Part shown: piece by piece, positions 25,980 to 35,700 of the stretch
Position numbering within the stretch: position 1 is the first letter of the stretch
How the letters are laid out: each line of letters begins with the position of its first letter
Origin: UBA11612 sp963662375
Lineage (GTDB): Bacteria > Pseudomonadota > Alphaproteobacteria > Rhodospirillales > Rhodospirillaceae
Reading direction: 5' to 3'
Length of the DNA: 64,000 nucleotides
Assembly: GCA_963662375.2 (NCBI GenBank)
Contig: CAXXRP010000012.1
Location: 62,001 to 126,000 of the forward strand
Position numbers and translations under genes: made by a program
Notes under the pieces: model-generated
The model's input: only the letters and a program-made list of their open reading frames with translations
Database searches by the model: none
What the model was told of the DNA's origin: nothing

Positions 25980-27976
25980 ATATCCAGGTCGCTGGCGAAT
26001 TTGGCGCGCTCCTGAATGAACTTGAACCGTTCCTCGGGCTTTCGACCCATAAGTTGCTCCACGAGTTTAGCGGTTGCGCGTTGCCCATTTTTTGCCGAGG
26101 GGTCGGCTAATACGACCTTCAGCAAGGTGCGCCGCGCCGAGTCCATCGTGGTTTCCTTTAGTTGGTTGGGTGGCATTTCGCCCAGGCCCTTGAAACGGCT
26201 GACTTCGACTTTTCCACGGCCATCGAAGGCTGTTTTGGTCAACTTATCCTTATGGGCGTCGTCCATGGCGTAAACAGTAGTGCCGCGCTGGCTTAGCCGG
26301 TACAGGGGCGGTTGCGCCAGGAAAAGGTGTCCGTTTTCGATAAGTTGCGGTGTCTCGCGGTAAAAGAACGTCATCAGCAAGCTGGCGATGTGCGCACCGT
26401 CGACATCGGCGTCGGTCATGATGATGATTTTTTCGTATCGCAGCTTGCTCTCGTTATACCGGTCACGAATGCCACACCCGAGAGCCTCGATTAGATCTTG
26501 CAGTTCTTGATTGGCGCGCAGCTTGTCATCCGTTGCGGATGCGACGTTTAAAATTTTGCCACGCAAGGGTAATATGGCTTGAGTGTCGCGGCGGCGCGCT
26601 TGCTTGGCCGAGCCCCCGGCGCTGTCGCCTTCAACGATGAAGAGTTCTGTACCCACCGGCGATGTCTTGGTGCAGTCGGCGAGTTTGCCGGGCAGACGCA
26701 ACCTCTTCGTTGCCGATTTCCTGCTTAGATCATGGCTTTGCCGCTTACGCGTCCGCTCGCCCGCCCGGGCGATAGCCGTTTCAAGCAAAATCTTGGCCGT
26801 CGCGACATCGCCCGAGAGCCAGTGATCAAAGTGGTCTTTGACCGCGGTTTCCACGAGGCGCGCCGCTTGCACGGTGACAAGCTTTTCTTTGATCTGGCCT
26901 TGGAACTGGGCGTCCTTGATGAAAATGGAGAGCATGATACAGGCGCCACCCCAAACGTCTTCACCCACGATGCTACCGGAGCTTTTCGTGCTAGTCATTT
27001 CGCCGTAAGATTTGAGGCTGCGGAGCAGGGCAGTCTTTAGGCCCTGTTCGTGCGTGCCGCCTTCTGGTGTCGGAACTGTATTGCAGTACGAGTTTAAAAA
27101 ACCCTGCTCATCACCGGGCCAGCATATTGCCCATTCAACGCGCCCCGCATCTGCCGCCAAGTCTGCGGTACCGGCAAAGAAGGCCTCGATCAAGCGACTG
27201 CGACCGCTGAGGACATGAGTTAGATAGTCGGCCAAGCCGTTTTCGAAATGAAGTTCTTCCTCCGCAGGTGTTTTATCGTCGCCTTTGAGGAGGGCCTTGT
27301 CGCACGACCAACGAATTTTTACGCCTTCGAATAGGTACGCTTTAGACCGGACCATGCGGTATACGCTGGCAGGTTTGAATCGCGCTGAGACGCCGAAGAT
27401 TTGTGTGTCAGGGATGAAGCGTATGGTTGTGCCCCGGCGATTAACGTTTGCGCCCTTGGTCAACTTGGATTTTGGTTTGCCGCGGCTGTATTTTTGTGTC
27501 CAGAGTTTTTTGTCGCGAGCGACCTCGACAACAAGTGAGCTAGAAAGTGCGTTGACAACACTGATGCCGACGCCGTGAAGCCCGCCGGACGTTTGATAAA
27601 CTTTGTCGGAGAATTTTCCACCGGAGTGCAGTGTGGTCATGATAACTTCGAGCGCGGAGAGTTTAGGGAACTTAGGGTGAGGGTCGATGGGAATACCACG
27701 GCCGTTGTCGCGAACCATCACTTCGTTGCCCGCGCCGAGATTCACTTCAATGGTTGATGCGTACCCCGGAACTGCTTCGTCCATGGCGTTATCGAGCGAT
27801 TCGGCGATGAGGTGGTGCATCGCTGCTTCGTCGGATCCGCCAATGTACATACCGGGGCGACGGCGGACGGGTTCCAAGCCTTCCAACACTTCAATGTCGC
27901 GTGCGGTATAGCCACCGCGCTTGCCCTTGCCACCATTGCGACCATTTTGTTGGAAAAGATCAGTCATCCGCGCCAT
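25976..27976 (-). CDS. parE: DNA topoisomerase IV subunit B
   Basis: 666 residues of a type IIA topoisomerase B subunit. The GHKL ATPase motifs are SLDNAMDEA, VRDNGRGIPIDPH and GGLHGVGISVVNALS. The TOPRIM domain has VEGDSAGGSAKQ and MTDADVDGAHI. The end block (MGRKPEERFKFIQ) is typical. ParE with ParC unlinks daughter chromosomes. The PLRGKILNVA segment and the length favour ParE over GyrB. No partner gene is in the window. Confidence 0.94.
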   Translation of the reverse strand: MARMTDLFQQNGRNGGKGKRGGYTARDIEVLEGLEPVRRRPGMYIGGSDEAAMHHLIAESLDNAMDEAVPGYASTIEVNLGAGNEVMVRDNGRGIPIDPHPKFPKLSALEVIMTTLHSGGKFSDKVYQTSGGLHGVGISVVNALSSSLVVEVARDKKLWTQKYSRGKPKSKLTKGANVNRRGTTIRFIPDTQIFGVSARFKPASVYRMVRSKAYLFEGVKIRWSCDKALLKGDDKTPAEEELHFENGLADYLTHVLSGRSRLIEAFFAGTADLAADAGRVEWAICWPGDEQGFLNSYCNTVPTPEGGTHEQGLKTALLRSLKSYGEMTSTKSSGSIVGEDVWGGACIMLSIFIKDAQFQGQIKEKLVTVQAARLVETAVKDHFDHWLSGDVATAKILLETAIARAGERTRKRQSHDLSRKSATKRLRLPGKLADCTKTSPVGTELFIVEGDSAGGSAKQARRRDTQAILPLRGKILNVASATDDKLRANQELQDLIEALGCGIRDRYNESKLRYEKIIIMTDADVDGAHIASLLMTFFYRETPQLIENGHLFLAQPPLYRLSQRGTTVYAMDDAHKDKLTKTAFDGRGKVEVSRFKGLGEMPPNQLKETTMDSARRTLLKVVLADPSAKNGQRATAKLVEQLMGRKPEERFKFIQERAKFASDLDI

Positions 27977-28090
27977 TATTTCTTGAAACCTTGCGAGGCT
28001 TTTCCAGGCAAGATGTTGAATCTAGCTAGCCAAGGTATGTGAGACTGGGGCACCATACAACATATTGAAAATTATTTTCACAGGCCACCC

Positions 28091-28492
28091 ATGACCACCA
28101 CTGAAAAACCCCTGGGACCAGCTGGTGAACTATCGATCCGCGTTCTCGCCATGCCCGCGGATACGAACTCCTCTGGGCATATATTCGGCGGGTGGGTGCT
28201 TGGTCAGATGGACATTGCCGGAGGCATCCATGCTGTGAGCCACTCCGGCCAGCGAACGGTGACCGTAGCAGTGGACGCCATGCAGTTCCATATGCCGGTT
28301 TTCGTAGGGGACGAGGTGAGCTGTTACACCAGAATTGTTCGTGTCGGACGCACGTCTATCGCACTGCAGGTGGAGACCTGGGTTCGCCGGCACCGTCACG
28401 GCGAGCCCCTGCTGGTGACCGAGGGATTGTTTACCTATGTGGCCGTCGACGACGCTGGTCGACCCACGGAGATTCACAATAAAAAGACATGA
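28091..28492 (+). CDS. YciA-family acyl-CoA thioesterase
   Basis: A 133-residue single hotdog domain. The catalytic-type segment NSSGHIFGGWVLGQMDIAGG and the following VTVAVDAMQFHMPVFVGDEV block match the YciA family, which hydrolyses acyl-CoAs of broad chain length in the cytosol. It is divergent from parE and is its own transcription unit. Confidence 0.9.
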   Translation: MTTTEKPLGPAGELSIRVLAMPADTNSSGHIFGGWVLGQMDIAGGIHAVSHSGQRTVTVAVDAMQFHMPVFVGDEVSCYTRIVRVGRTSIALQVETWVRRHRHGEPLLVTEGLFTYVAVDDAGRPTEIHNKKT

Positions 28493-28507
28493 ACGTATTT
28501 GGCGCAA

Positions 28508-29199
28508 CTATGCTTTCTTGAGCCAAGGACGGCCGAGGCCTCGGGGCACCATGTTGCATCCAGCGTGACGACCGATGCCTATCGCAAACGATTCCCTACC
28601 TAGCTCCCAGCCACCATTGGTGGCTGTGCGAATGGCCTCAACCCTGGATTCCGACAACTCGTCCCTGAAGAAATCCCGATAGGGTGCAGCTCGCCCCTCG
28701 GCCGACGTATCCGGGCCGGTGTACAGCGGGTGCGGGGTTAGAAGAGGATTGGCCACACCCTCGGCATCGGCCTTGTAACTCGACCAGCGGTAGGCTGCGG
28801 GATCTTGAGCGATGCCAGCTCTCACCGGGTTCAGCTCAATGTAGTGGGAGCACGTAAGGAAATAGTCGGTTGAGTCTACGATGCAGGCCTTGTAGCGCCC
28901 ATCCCAGAAGCTGCCTGACCTATTGTGAGCAGCGTTGGCACAGCGGCTATAGCGCCAATTGACATCTCGCACGGTCTTGGGGAGGGCTTGCTCGGATTTC
29001 GGTGAGACCAATAGGTGTACATGGTTGGCCATTAGAACGTATGCAGGAACAGCTACATCATGCTTGGTGGACGCATCGTGGAGCCATTCAAGATAGGTTG
29101 TGCTATCCTCCACGCCGCGGAAAACTCAAGAGCGGTCGCGTCCTCGTTGAATCAAGTGAACGGGTTGGCCGGCCACGAATACCCTAGGTCGCCGGGCAT
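28508..29199 (-). pseudogene. REP-associated tyrosine transposase (RAYT), broken
   Basis: An IS200/Y1-type transposase. The HUH motif is in MANHVHLLV, and CSHYIELNPVRAGI with YRWSSYKA are RAYT landmarks. The N-terminal frame (RRPRVFVAGQPVHLIQRGRDRS) precedes an in-frame TGA at 29126-29128 where this family usually has Cys or Ala, and the ATG at 29197-29199 is one base out of frame with it. So the copy needs two corrections, or it has decayed. RAYTs move or maintain REP palindromes; one candidate lies just upstream. Confidence 0.8.
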
Positions 29200-29213
29200 G
29201 TTTCCCCTCGATT

Positions 29214-29251
29214 TGTACCTGGTACAATTATCATCAAATGTGCCAGGTACA
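29214..29251. repeat. REP-like palindrome pair beside the RAYT
   Basis: TGTACCTGGTACA at 29214-29226 is a near-perfect palindrome. TGTGCCAGGTACA follows at 29239-29251 as its variant in the opposite sense. The two could form a larger hairpin. Such paired palindromes are the normal flanks of RAYT genes. Confidence 0.65.
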
Positions 29252-29261
29252 GATAAAATGT

Positions 29262-30476
29262 CTATGGAGAGCTTTGTGTGCGCTTGAACGGTCCCAGAGA
29301 CGTTTGAACGTCGATGCCCGCGGCGACAGCCGCACGTTCCCGGTCCAGAAATTCCGCCACGGCACCCCGGAAACCTCTGTCGGCAATCCAGTGGGCTGAA
29401 TAGGTCCGTTTCGGCATATAACCCCGTTGAATCTTGTGGGGGCCCTGAGCCCCTGCCTCGACCCAGGTAAGTTTGTGCGCGATGGCATAGTCGATAGCAC
29501 GGTAATAACAGACCTCGAAATGAAGCATGGGGTAATCTACCACCGTGCCCCAGTTTCTCCCAAACAACGTGTTACAACAGAGAAGGTTGAGTGCACCGCA
29601 AACCCATTGGCTATTCTCTTTTCCCATGATCAGTAGCAGTGAGTCGCCCATTCGCTCCGACAACAGTTCAAAAAAAGATCGCGTTAGATAGGCTTGGCCC
29701 CATTTCCTATCCGAAGTGTGCATATAGAACCGGTAAAATGCGTCCCAGTGATGCATCTTGATCTCGTCGCCCGCAAGAACGTGGATGTCCACACCACTGT
29801 TGTTCGCTTTCTCTCGCTCTTTTCGGATGCTCTTGCGTTTTCGTGACGTCAGCTCGTCCAGAAAATCGTCAAAGGTCGTATAACCCTTATTTTCCCAGTG
29901 ATACTGCTCGCCAAGGCGCGGCAATAATTCTGCATCCGTCATGAGTTCGTATTCACCGGCCGTCGAAAACGTGACGTGGAGCGATGAAACTTTTAGGCAT
30001 GTCGCCAATTCCACCATACCCCCCAATAAGCCGCGCTTAAGGTTATGCTTGAGATCACCGTTGAGTGACGGGTGCGTCATGAGGCGTGGGCCGGTAACGG
30101 GCGTGAATGGCACAGCGCATTGAAGTTTGGGGTAATAGTGTCCCCCAGCACGCTGATAAGCGTCGGCCCAACCCCAATCGAAAACATACTCGCCGTAGGA
30201 GTGATTTTTGAGGAAAAGTGGAGAACACGCTAAAACCTTGCCGTCGTCATCCTCAATGATGACGTGCTGAGGATGCCAGCCTGAATCCGCATTGGTAGAG
30301 CCTGAGTCCTCTAAAGCGCTGAGAAAGGCGTGGCGGACAAACGGATTATAGGACGATTCACCGATGCGAGTACATACGTCCCATTGTTCGGGCGGCACCT
30401 GGTGGATGCTCGGCAAAACTTTTATCTTAAGCCCTTCGGTGTCCTGCCGCTCGGCGCTGGGGCGTTCATCATCCAT
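29262..30476 (-). CDS. DUF482-family GNAT-like acyltransferase
   Basis: A 404-residue protein of the DUF482/COG3146 family, with a FemAB/GNAT-like fold. Family segments are NPFVRHAFLSALEDS, EYVFDWGWADAYQRAGGHYYPKLQCAVPFTPVTGPR, the RKRKSIRKEREKA basic stretch and WVEAGAQGPHKIQRGYMP near the C terminus. The function of the family is not well known; peptidoglycan or amino-acid acylation has been suggested. It follows ridA by 20 bp and the two may be co-transcribed. Confidence 0.85.
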   Translation of the reverse strand: MDDERPSAERQDTEGLKIKVLPSIHQVPPEQWDVCTRIGESSYNPFVRHAFLSALEDSGSTNADSGWHPQHVIIEDDDGKVLACSPLFLKNHSYGEYVFDWGWADAYQRAGGHYYPKLQCAVPFTPVTGPRLMTHPSLNGDLKHNLKRGLLGGMVELATCLKVSSLHVTFSTAGEYELMTDAELLPRLGEQYHWENKGYTTFDDFLDELTSRKRKSIRKEREKANNSGVDIHVLAGDEIKMHHWDAFYRFYMHTSDRKWGQAYLTRSFFELLSERMGDSLLLIMGKENSQWVCGALNLLCCNTLFGRNWGTVVDYPMLHFEVCYYRAIDYAIAHKLTWVEAGAQGPHKIQRGYMPKRTYSAHWIADRGFRGAVAEFLDRERAAVAAGIDVQTSLGPFKRTQSSP

Positions 30477-30496
30477 CTTCCGGTCGTTTCGAATTT

Positions 30497-30964
30497 CTAC
30501 ATAATTTCAAAAATGGCTTCCACTTCGACGGTAGCGCCGACCGGCAAAGATGCCGACCCTACCGCTGCGCGCGCGTGACGGCCGGCATCGCCAAAAACCT
30601 CCACCATCGTGTCCGAAGCTCCATTTATTACCTTCGGGTGGTCCGTGAATTGTGGCCCGGAGGCGACGAAGCCGGTCAGTTTGACCACGCGGCTCACCCG
30701 GTCGAGGTCGCCTTCGCAGGCCGACTTGAGTTGAGCGATAAGATTAACCGCGCATTTCTTCGCCGCTTCGTAGGCGTCCGGCAGCGAAACATCAATCCCC
30801 ACCAGGCCCGTGCACGCTACAACGCCGTCGAGCATTGGAAGCTGTCCCGAAACGAAGACCAAGCCGCCTATCTTGACGAACGGAACATAATTGGCCATGG
30901 GCGCTGTCGCCGCAGGTAGCGTGATACCTAATTTCCTGAGTTGAGCGTCAACCTTACCTACCAT
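30497..30964 (-). CDS. RidA-family protein (YjgF/Rid)
   Basis: A 155-residue Rid-superfamily protein, longer than RidA itself and like the AtxA/Rid6 group. Seen are the LRKLGITLP N terminus, PFVKIGGLVFVSGQLP, the NLIAQLK helix and the C-terminal block HARAAVGSASLPVGATVEVEA, with the conserved arginine in the HARAAVG segment. Such proteins deaminate reactive enamine/imine intermediates. It precedes the DUF482 gene. Confidence 0.88.
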   Translation of the reverse strand: MVGKVDAQLRKLGITLPAATAPMANYVPFVKIGGLVFVSGQLPMLDGVVACTGLVGIDVSLPDAYEAAKKCAVNLIAQLKSACEGDLDRVSRVVKLTGFVASGPQFTDHPKVINGASDTMVEVFGDAGRHARAAVGSASLPVGATVEVEAIFEIM

Positions 30965-31097
30965 TGTGGTCTCCCGGTGATTTCATATATGTGGTCTTCC
31001 GACTCGCCGTAAAGCGTATACCGTTGAGACTACCATACGCTGCCGCGCGCCCGCATGGCCAGATCAGTTGCTTAGCTTATACGCTGGAATTTCAGCC

Positions 31098-31692
31098 TTG
31101 GGAAAACTTTCGCTCCCAAAGAAAAGAATCAAAATTCTGTTGCTCGAGGGTATTCATGCGACAGCGGTGGAGCTCTTTAAGCGTAGTGGATACACTGCCA
31201 TCGAAACCGCGAGCGGTGCATTGGGCGCTTCCGAGCTAAAAAAAAAAACTGAGAGACGTTCATATTCTCGGCGTCCGCTCGCGCACCAAATTGACAGCGG
31301 ATATTCTTGAGGCCGACAACAAATTTCTTACCGTTGGCTGTTTCTGCATCGGTACAAATCAAGTTGATTTGCGGGCCGCCAAAACTCACGGTATTCCGGT
31401 GTTCAACGCGCCTTATTCAAATACCTGGTCTGTCGCGGAATTGGTGGTTGCGGAGATTATCATGCTGTTCCGTCGGTTCCGCAATGTTCCGGGTGTACTG
31501 GCGAATATCTCAGACGTGTTTTCCAGCCGAAAAATCAACATCGCCGGCCAATATCTTCGTACAGACGAAGATATTGGCTATGTTGTTACCGACGTCGTTG
31601 GTCGGGTTAAAGTCGGTATGGGAATCCGAAGAGAACTAGAGGCTATTCCAGGAACTCTGCGGACAAGGTTCTTGTACGAGGCGGCGAAATAG
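31098..31692 (+). pseudogene. serA: Phosphoglycerate dehydrogenase (serA), internally deleted
   Basis: The N-terminal part is clear SerA: KIKILLLEGIHATAVELF, then SRTKLTADIL and VGCFCIGTNQVDLRAA, with FNAPYSNTWSVAELVVAE. Directly after MLFRR the frame runs into the C-terminal ACT domain (NVPGVLANISDVF...INIAGQYLRTDEDIGYVV...ELEAIPGTLRTRFLY). The NAD-binding and most of the catalytic domain, about 200 residues, is missing. A run of 11 A at 31238-31248 also shifts the frame; 10 A would restore it. The product would be inactive. TTG at 31098 is the likely start. Confidence 0.85.
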
Positions 31693-31700
31693 AGGCCGCC

Positions 31701-32684
31701 TCACTTGAACATCGGCGGCGCCAACGGTGCCGATTCTCCGGGCACGGGGAAAAGCCATCCCAGCACGTGTCTCCATTCCAGAGCTGCATCAATGACTTTA
31801 CCACCTTTGAGGTGGCGCTGGGCGAGCATGGTACGCCAGTAGGCAGCTTGAGCCTTCTGGTGCCATTCCTTCCCAACATCCAGCGCTGATTGTCCCCCCG
31901 GCGGCTTAAGGGCGCAGGGCGTCCGTTTACGCGCCCAGGCCCAGAACTCAATAAGGGCGTGCTCCAGCTCAAACGGGCGGGGTGAGCCTGAGTAGAATTC
32001 CTGAACAAGGAGCTCTAAAGCGTACGAGGCAATTGGTACCTCGGCGTGTGTACGCCACGACTTAAGTACTGTTAACAACAAGCGAGGGCGGCCCCCGTAC
32101 AGACTATCAGACAGCCGCAGGGTTGCCGCCTCCGCGATGGGGTTAGTCATGACCCAATCGGACGATTTTTCAATCGTCGGGCGGCCAGGTATGAGAAATG
32201 AGCCCCCGCGCTCGTGGCCTGGTATTACTTTAACCCAATGATCTCCGCGCTGGAGAAGAACGCCTGTTTCCACAATACTTGCGCCTTCAAATCGATTTTT
32301 GACGACAGCCCAGACAATTTTAAGTGCATCACCCGATCTCTGTGCGGCAAGCTTGGGAGGAAGGAGGTAGAGAACGTCTACCATCGTGATGGGCGCGACT
32401 GCCGTGCGTTTGCCCACGGAGCCCGTGATTAGATGGTCTGGGCGGAGTTTTTGATTCGTAGTAGTGTGATTTGTTGATTCCGGCCTTAGTCCGGTCCGCA
32501 ATGCTGAGATAACCTCTTCGCACGCATGTCGTGCCAAGGCGTACGCAGTGTGGCTTGGCACCGCGCGCCTCAAAAATTCTCCGAAGCAAGCCCCGATCGC
32601 CGGTACAGCTGTCGGGATGGGAAAGCCCGAAATCCGGACCGGGTCCGCCGACGGTGATTTCACAAGAGCAGCGGGCAGTGGCAT
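31701..32684 (-). CDS. Nucleotidyltransferase-like protein (SMODS/OAS type), catalytic residues altered
   Basis: A 327-residue protein resembling stand-alone nucleotidyltransferases of the SMODS/CD-NTase class. The GS motif ITGSVGKRTAV (87-95) is present. The next beta strand reads TMVDVLYLLP (100-109), where active enzymes have DxD, so the first acid is Met101. The third-acid strand reads WVKVIPG, with Lys152 where Asp or Glu is expected. The C-terminal segment MTNPIAEAATLRL...LLTVLKSWRTHAEVPIASYALELLVQEF is typical of the family. It probably cannot make nucleotide signals. No CBASS effector is adjacent. Confidence 0.65.
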   Translation of the reverse strand: MPLPAALVKSPSADPVRISGFPIPTAVPAIGACFGEFLRRAVPSHTAYALARHACEEVISALRTGLRPESTNHTTTNQKLRPDHLITGSVGKRTAVAPITMVDVLYLLPPKLAAQRSGDALKIVWAVVKNRFEGASIVETGVLLQRGDHWVKVIPGHERGGSFLIPGRPTIEKSSDWVMTNPIAEAATLRLSDSLYGGRPRLLLTVLKSWRTHAEVPIASYALELLVQEFYSGSPRPFELEHALIEFWAWARKRTPCALKPPGGQSALDVGKEWHQKAQAAYWRTMLAQRHLKGGKVIDAALEWRHVLGWLFPVPGESAPLAPPMFK

Positions 32685-32751
32685 CCAGATTTACCTATGT
32701 GACACGTGCACAATGCAGCGCACAATGTTGAAAATTATGAACTTCACCCTT

Positions 32752-35700
32752 CTAGGAACATCCACTGGTGGCGCCACATGTATCACATTTCATGCAGGTG
32801 CCATTCCGAAGAAGCGTGAAATTTCCGCAGTCTTTACACGAGTCGCCCTCATAGCCTTTCATACGGGCGACGTGCAGCGCGCTCCGGCGCGAGCCAGTCA
32901 TCTCGGTCACACGCACGTTCAATTGAGCTTCTTCTTCCGCGAACGGTTGGGCGTGCGGGCTAAGGGACGCCAACGGGGACGTAGAAGACACAGGTGTGAT
33001 CGCTCTTGTGGGCAAAGCATTCGAGGTGGCGGAGGAGCCGGTTTGACCTGGCACTGCCCGGCCACTATTGGGGGTTTTGATGAAATAGAGGTTGGACGAG
33101 CGTATAAAGCCTTGTGAGACGGTTTTCTCGGCCAACTGCAATAGTTTTTCCGCAGGTTGCCCGTCACCCATCGCGTCCGGTAGGACGTCGTGGGGCTGGG
33201 CATGCGCGAGGTCATTTCGGCCCAGGTAACTCACGGCTAGTTCGCGAAAAATATAGTCGATGATGGATGTGGCCATCTTAATGGATGAATTTCCCTCCAC
33301 AACACCGGCCGGTTCGAACCGCGTGAACGTAAAGGCATCGACAAATTCTTCCAGCGGCACGCCATACTGCAGACCAATAGATATGGCGATGGCGAAATTA
33401 TTCATAAGGCTGCGGAAAGCCGCGCCTTCCTTGTGCATGTCAACAAATATCTCTCCGACTTGTCCGTCGGTATACTCACCGGTGTGCAAGTAAACCTTGT
33501 GTCCGCCCACGAGCGCCTTTTGCGTGTAACCTTTGCGGCGGTCGGGAAGGCGCTTGCGTTCTCGGGCCACGACACGTTCGATGATTCGCTCCGCGACGAT
33601 CTCGGCGCGGCCGGCGGCCGGCGCTTGTGTAATTTCGGCGACAACATCGGGCTCGTCGTCGTTATCGTCGAGCAACGCGGCGGCGAGAGGTTGAGATAAT
33701 TTCGAACCATCGCGGTAAAGCGCATTTGCCTTCAAACCCATCTTCCATGACGCCATATAGGCGTTCTTGCAATCTTCCACCGTTGCCGTGTGCGGCATAT
33801 TGATCGTCTTCGAAATTGCGCCTGAAATATAGGGCTGGGCCGCCGCCGCCATCGCAATATGGCTGTGCGTAGACAGCGCGCGTTTGCCGGTGCGGCCGCA
33901 AGGGTTTGCACAATCGAAAACCGGCAGGTGCTCCGGCTTCAGATGCGGCGCCCCTTCCAACGTCATGGCACCGCAAACGTAGTTGTTGGCAGACTCTATC
34001 TCCGCTCGAGTGTAACCCAGAGCTTCAAGCATGTTGAATGCGGGACCGTTCAACTGCTCAGAGTCTAGCCCAAGTTTATTGACGCAAAAATCTTCACCCA
34101 ACGTGTACTGGGTGAAGACAAATTTTATGTCGAATGCTTGGCCTAACGCTCCCTCAACTACGTCGAGAGCGTCGCGATCAAAACCGCGATCCTGCAGAGA
34201 TACTGCGTTGATGGCCGGTGCGCCTTTTAGAGTCCCATGGCCGACAGCGTGTTGAATGATTTCTTCGACGTGATCTTGGCCGTAGCCTAGGGTCTGCAAG
34301 GCAAGGGGGACGACGTGATTGATGATTTTGAAATAACCGCCGCCAGCTAGTTTCTTGAATTTTACAATTGAAAAATCCGGCTCAATGCCCGTCGTATCGC
34401 AGTCCATCACTAGGCCAATGGTGCCTGTTGGCGCGACAACAGTGACCTGCGCGTTGCGGTACCCATGGGCGGTTCCAAGTTCCAGTGCGCGATCCCATGC
34501 ATCTTTCGCTGCCGCGACCAGCGCGAGATCTGGGCAGTCGGCGGCATTGAGTGCCTGGGGTGTGGTGCACAAGTTCTCGTATGAGTCCCGATGCCCGTAG
34601 GCTGCTCGCCTGTGATTGCGTATCACCCGAAGCATGTCGCCTTCATTCTCGGCGTAGCCAGGAAACGAACCGTGCTCTTCGGCGATTTCCGCCGAGGTCG
34701 CGTAGGACTGTCCGGTCATTAGAGCGCTGACGGCACCACATATGGCTCGGCCTTCGTCGCTGTCGTACCCAATGCTGTTCGCCATCAGCATGCCACCCAG
34801 GTTGGCGAAGCCAAGGCCCAGTGTGCGGAACCGATAGGACAGAGACGCTATTTCTCGGGACGGAAACTGCGCCATGAGGACCGATATTTCCAAAGCCACG
34901 GTCCAGAGCCGGACAGCGTGCTCAAATCCTTCTACATCGAATGACCCGTCCTCACGACGGAACGCCAAAAGATTGAGCGACGCCAAATTGCAGGCCGTGT
35001 TGTCGAGAAACATATACTCAGAGCATGGGTTTGAGGCGTTGATGCGCCCCGACTGAGGGCAGGTGTGCCAGTCATTGATTGTGGTATCAAATTGAAGACC
35101 CGGATCGGCGCATTGCCACGCCGCTTCTCCGATGCGGTCCCACAACTCGCGCGCTTTCAAGGTTCTTATGGTTTCGTCGCCGACACGGCTTTTCAGGTGC
35201 CAGTTTTCGTCAGCTTCCACGGCTTGCAGAAAGTCATCTGTGATTCGGACACTGTTGTTGGAATTTTGGCCGGAGACGGTTGCGTATGCTTCGGAGTCCC
35301 AGTCCATGTTGAATTCGGGAAACTCAATAGAGGTGTAACCCTGGCGGGCGAATTGTAGCGCACGCTGAATGATATTGTCGGGCAGCATGACCGCGCGCGC
35401 GGATTTGATCTCCTTACGCAGCTGCGCGTTCTCCTTAGGATCAAAACGCTTATTGGTATCTGCTCCGTCCCAATCGCGGCAGGCGCAAAGGACTGCGTTG
35501 AAATGCTTGTTGGCAAGGCGCGAGCCGGCGACCATGGCCGCCACCTTCTGTTCTTCGCGAACCTTCCAGCCGATAAACTCCTCAATGTCGGGGTGGTCTG
35601 CGTTAAGAATGACCATTTTCGCCGCCCGGCGCGTTGTTCCCCCAGACTTGATGGCGCCTGCGGCGCAGTCACCGATCTTGAGCCAACTCATCAGGCCAGA

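Noticed and set aside
31701..32684. Active CBASS synthase
   Set aside because: Two of the expected catalytic acids are missing and no effector gene is adjacent.
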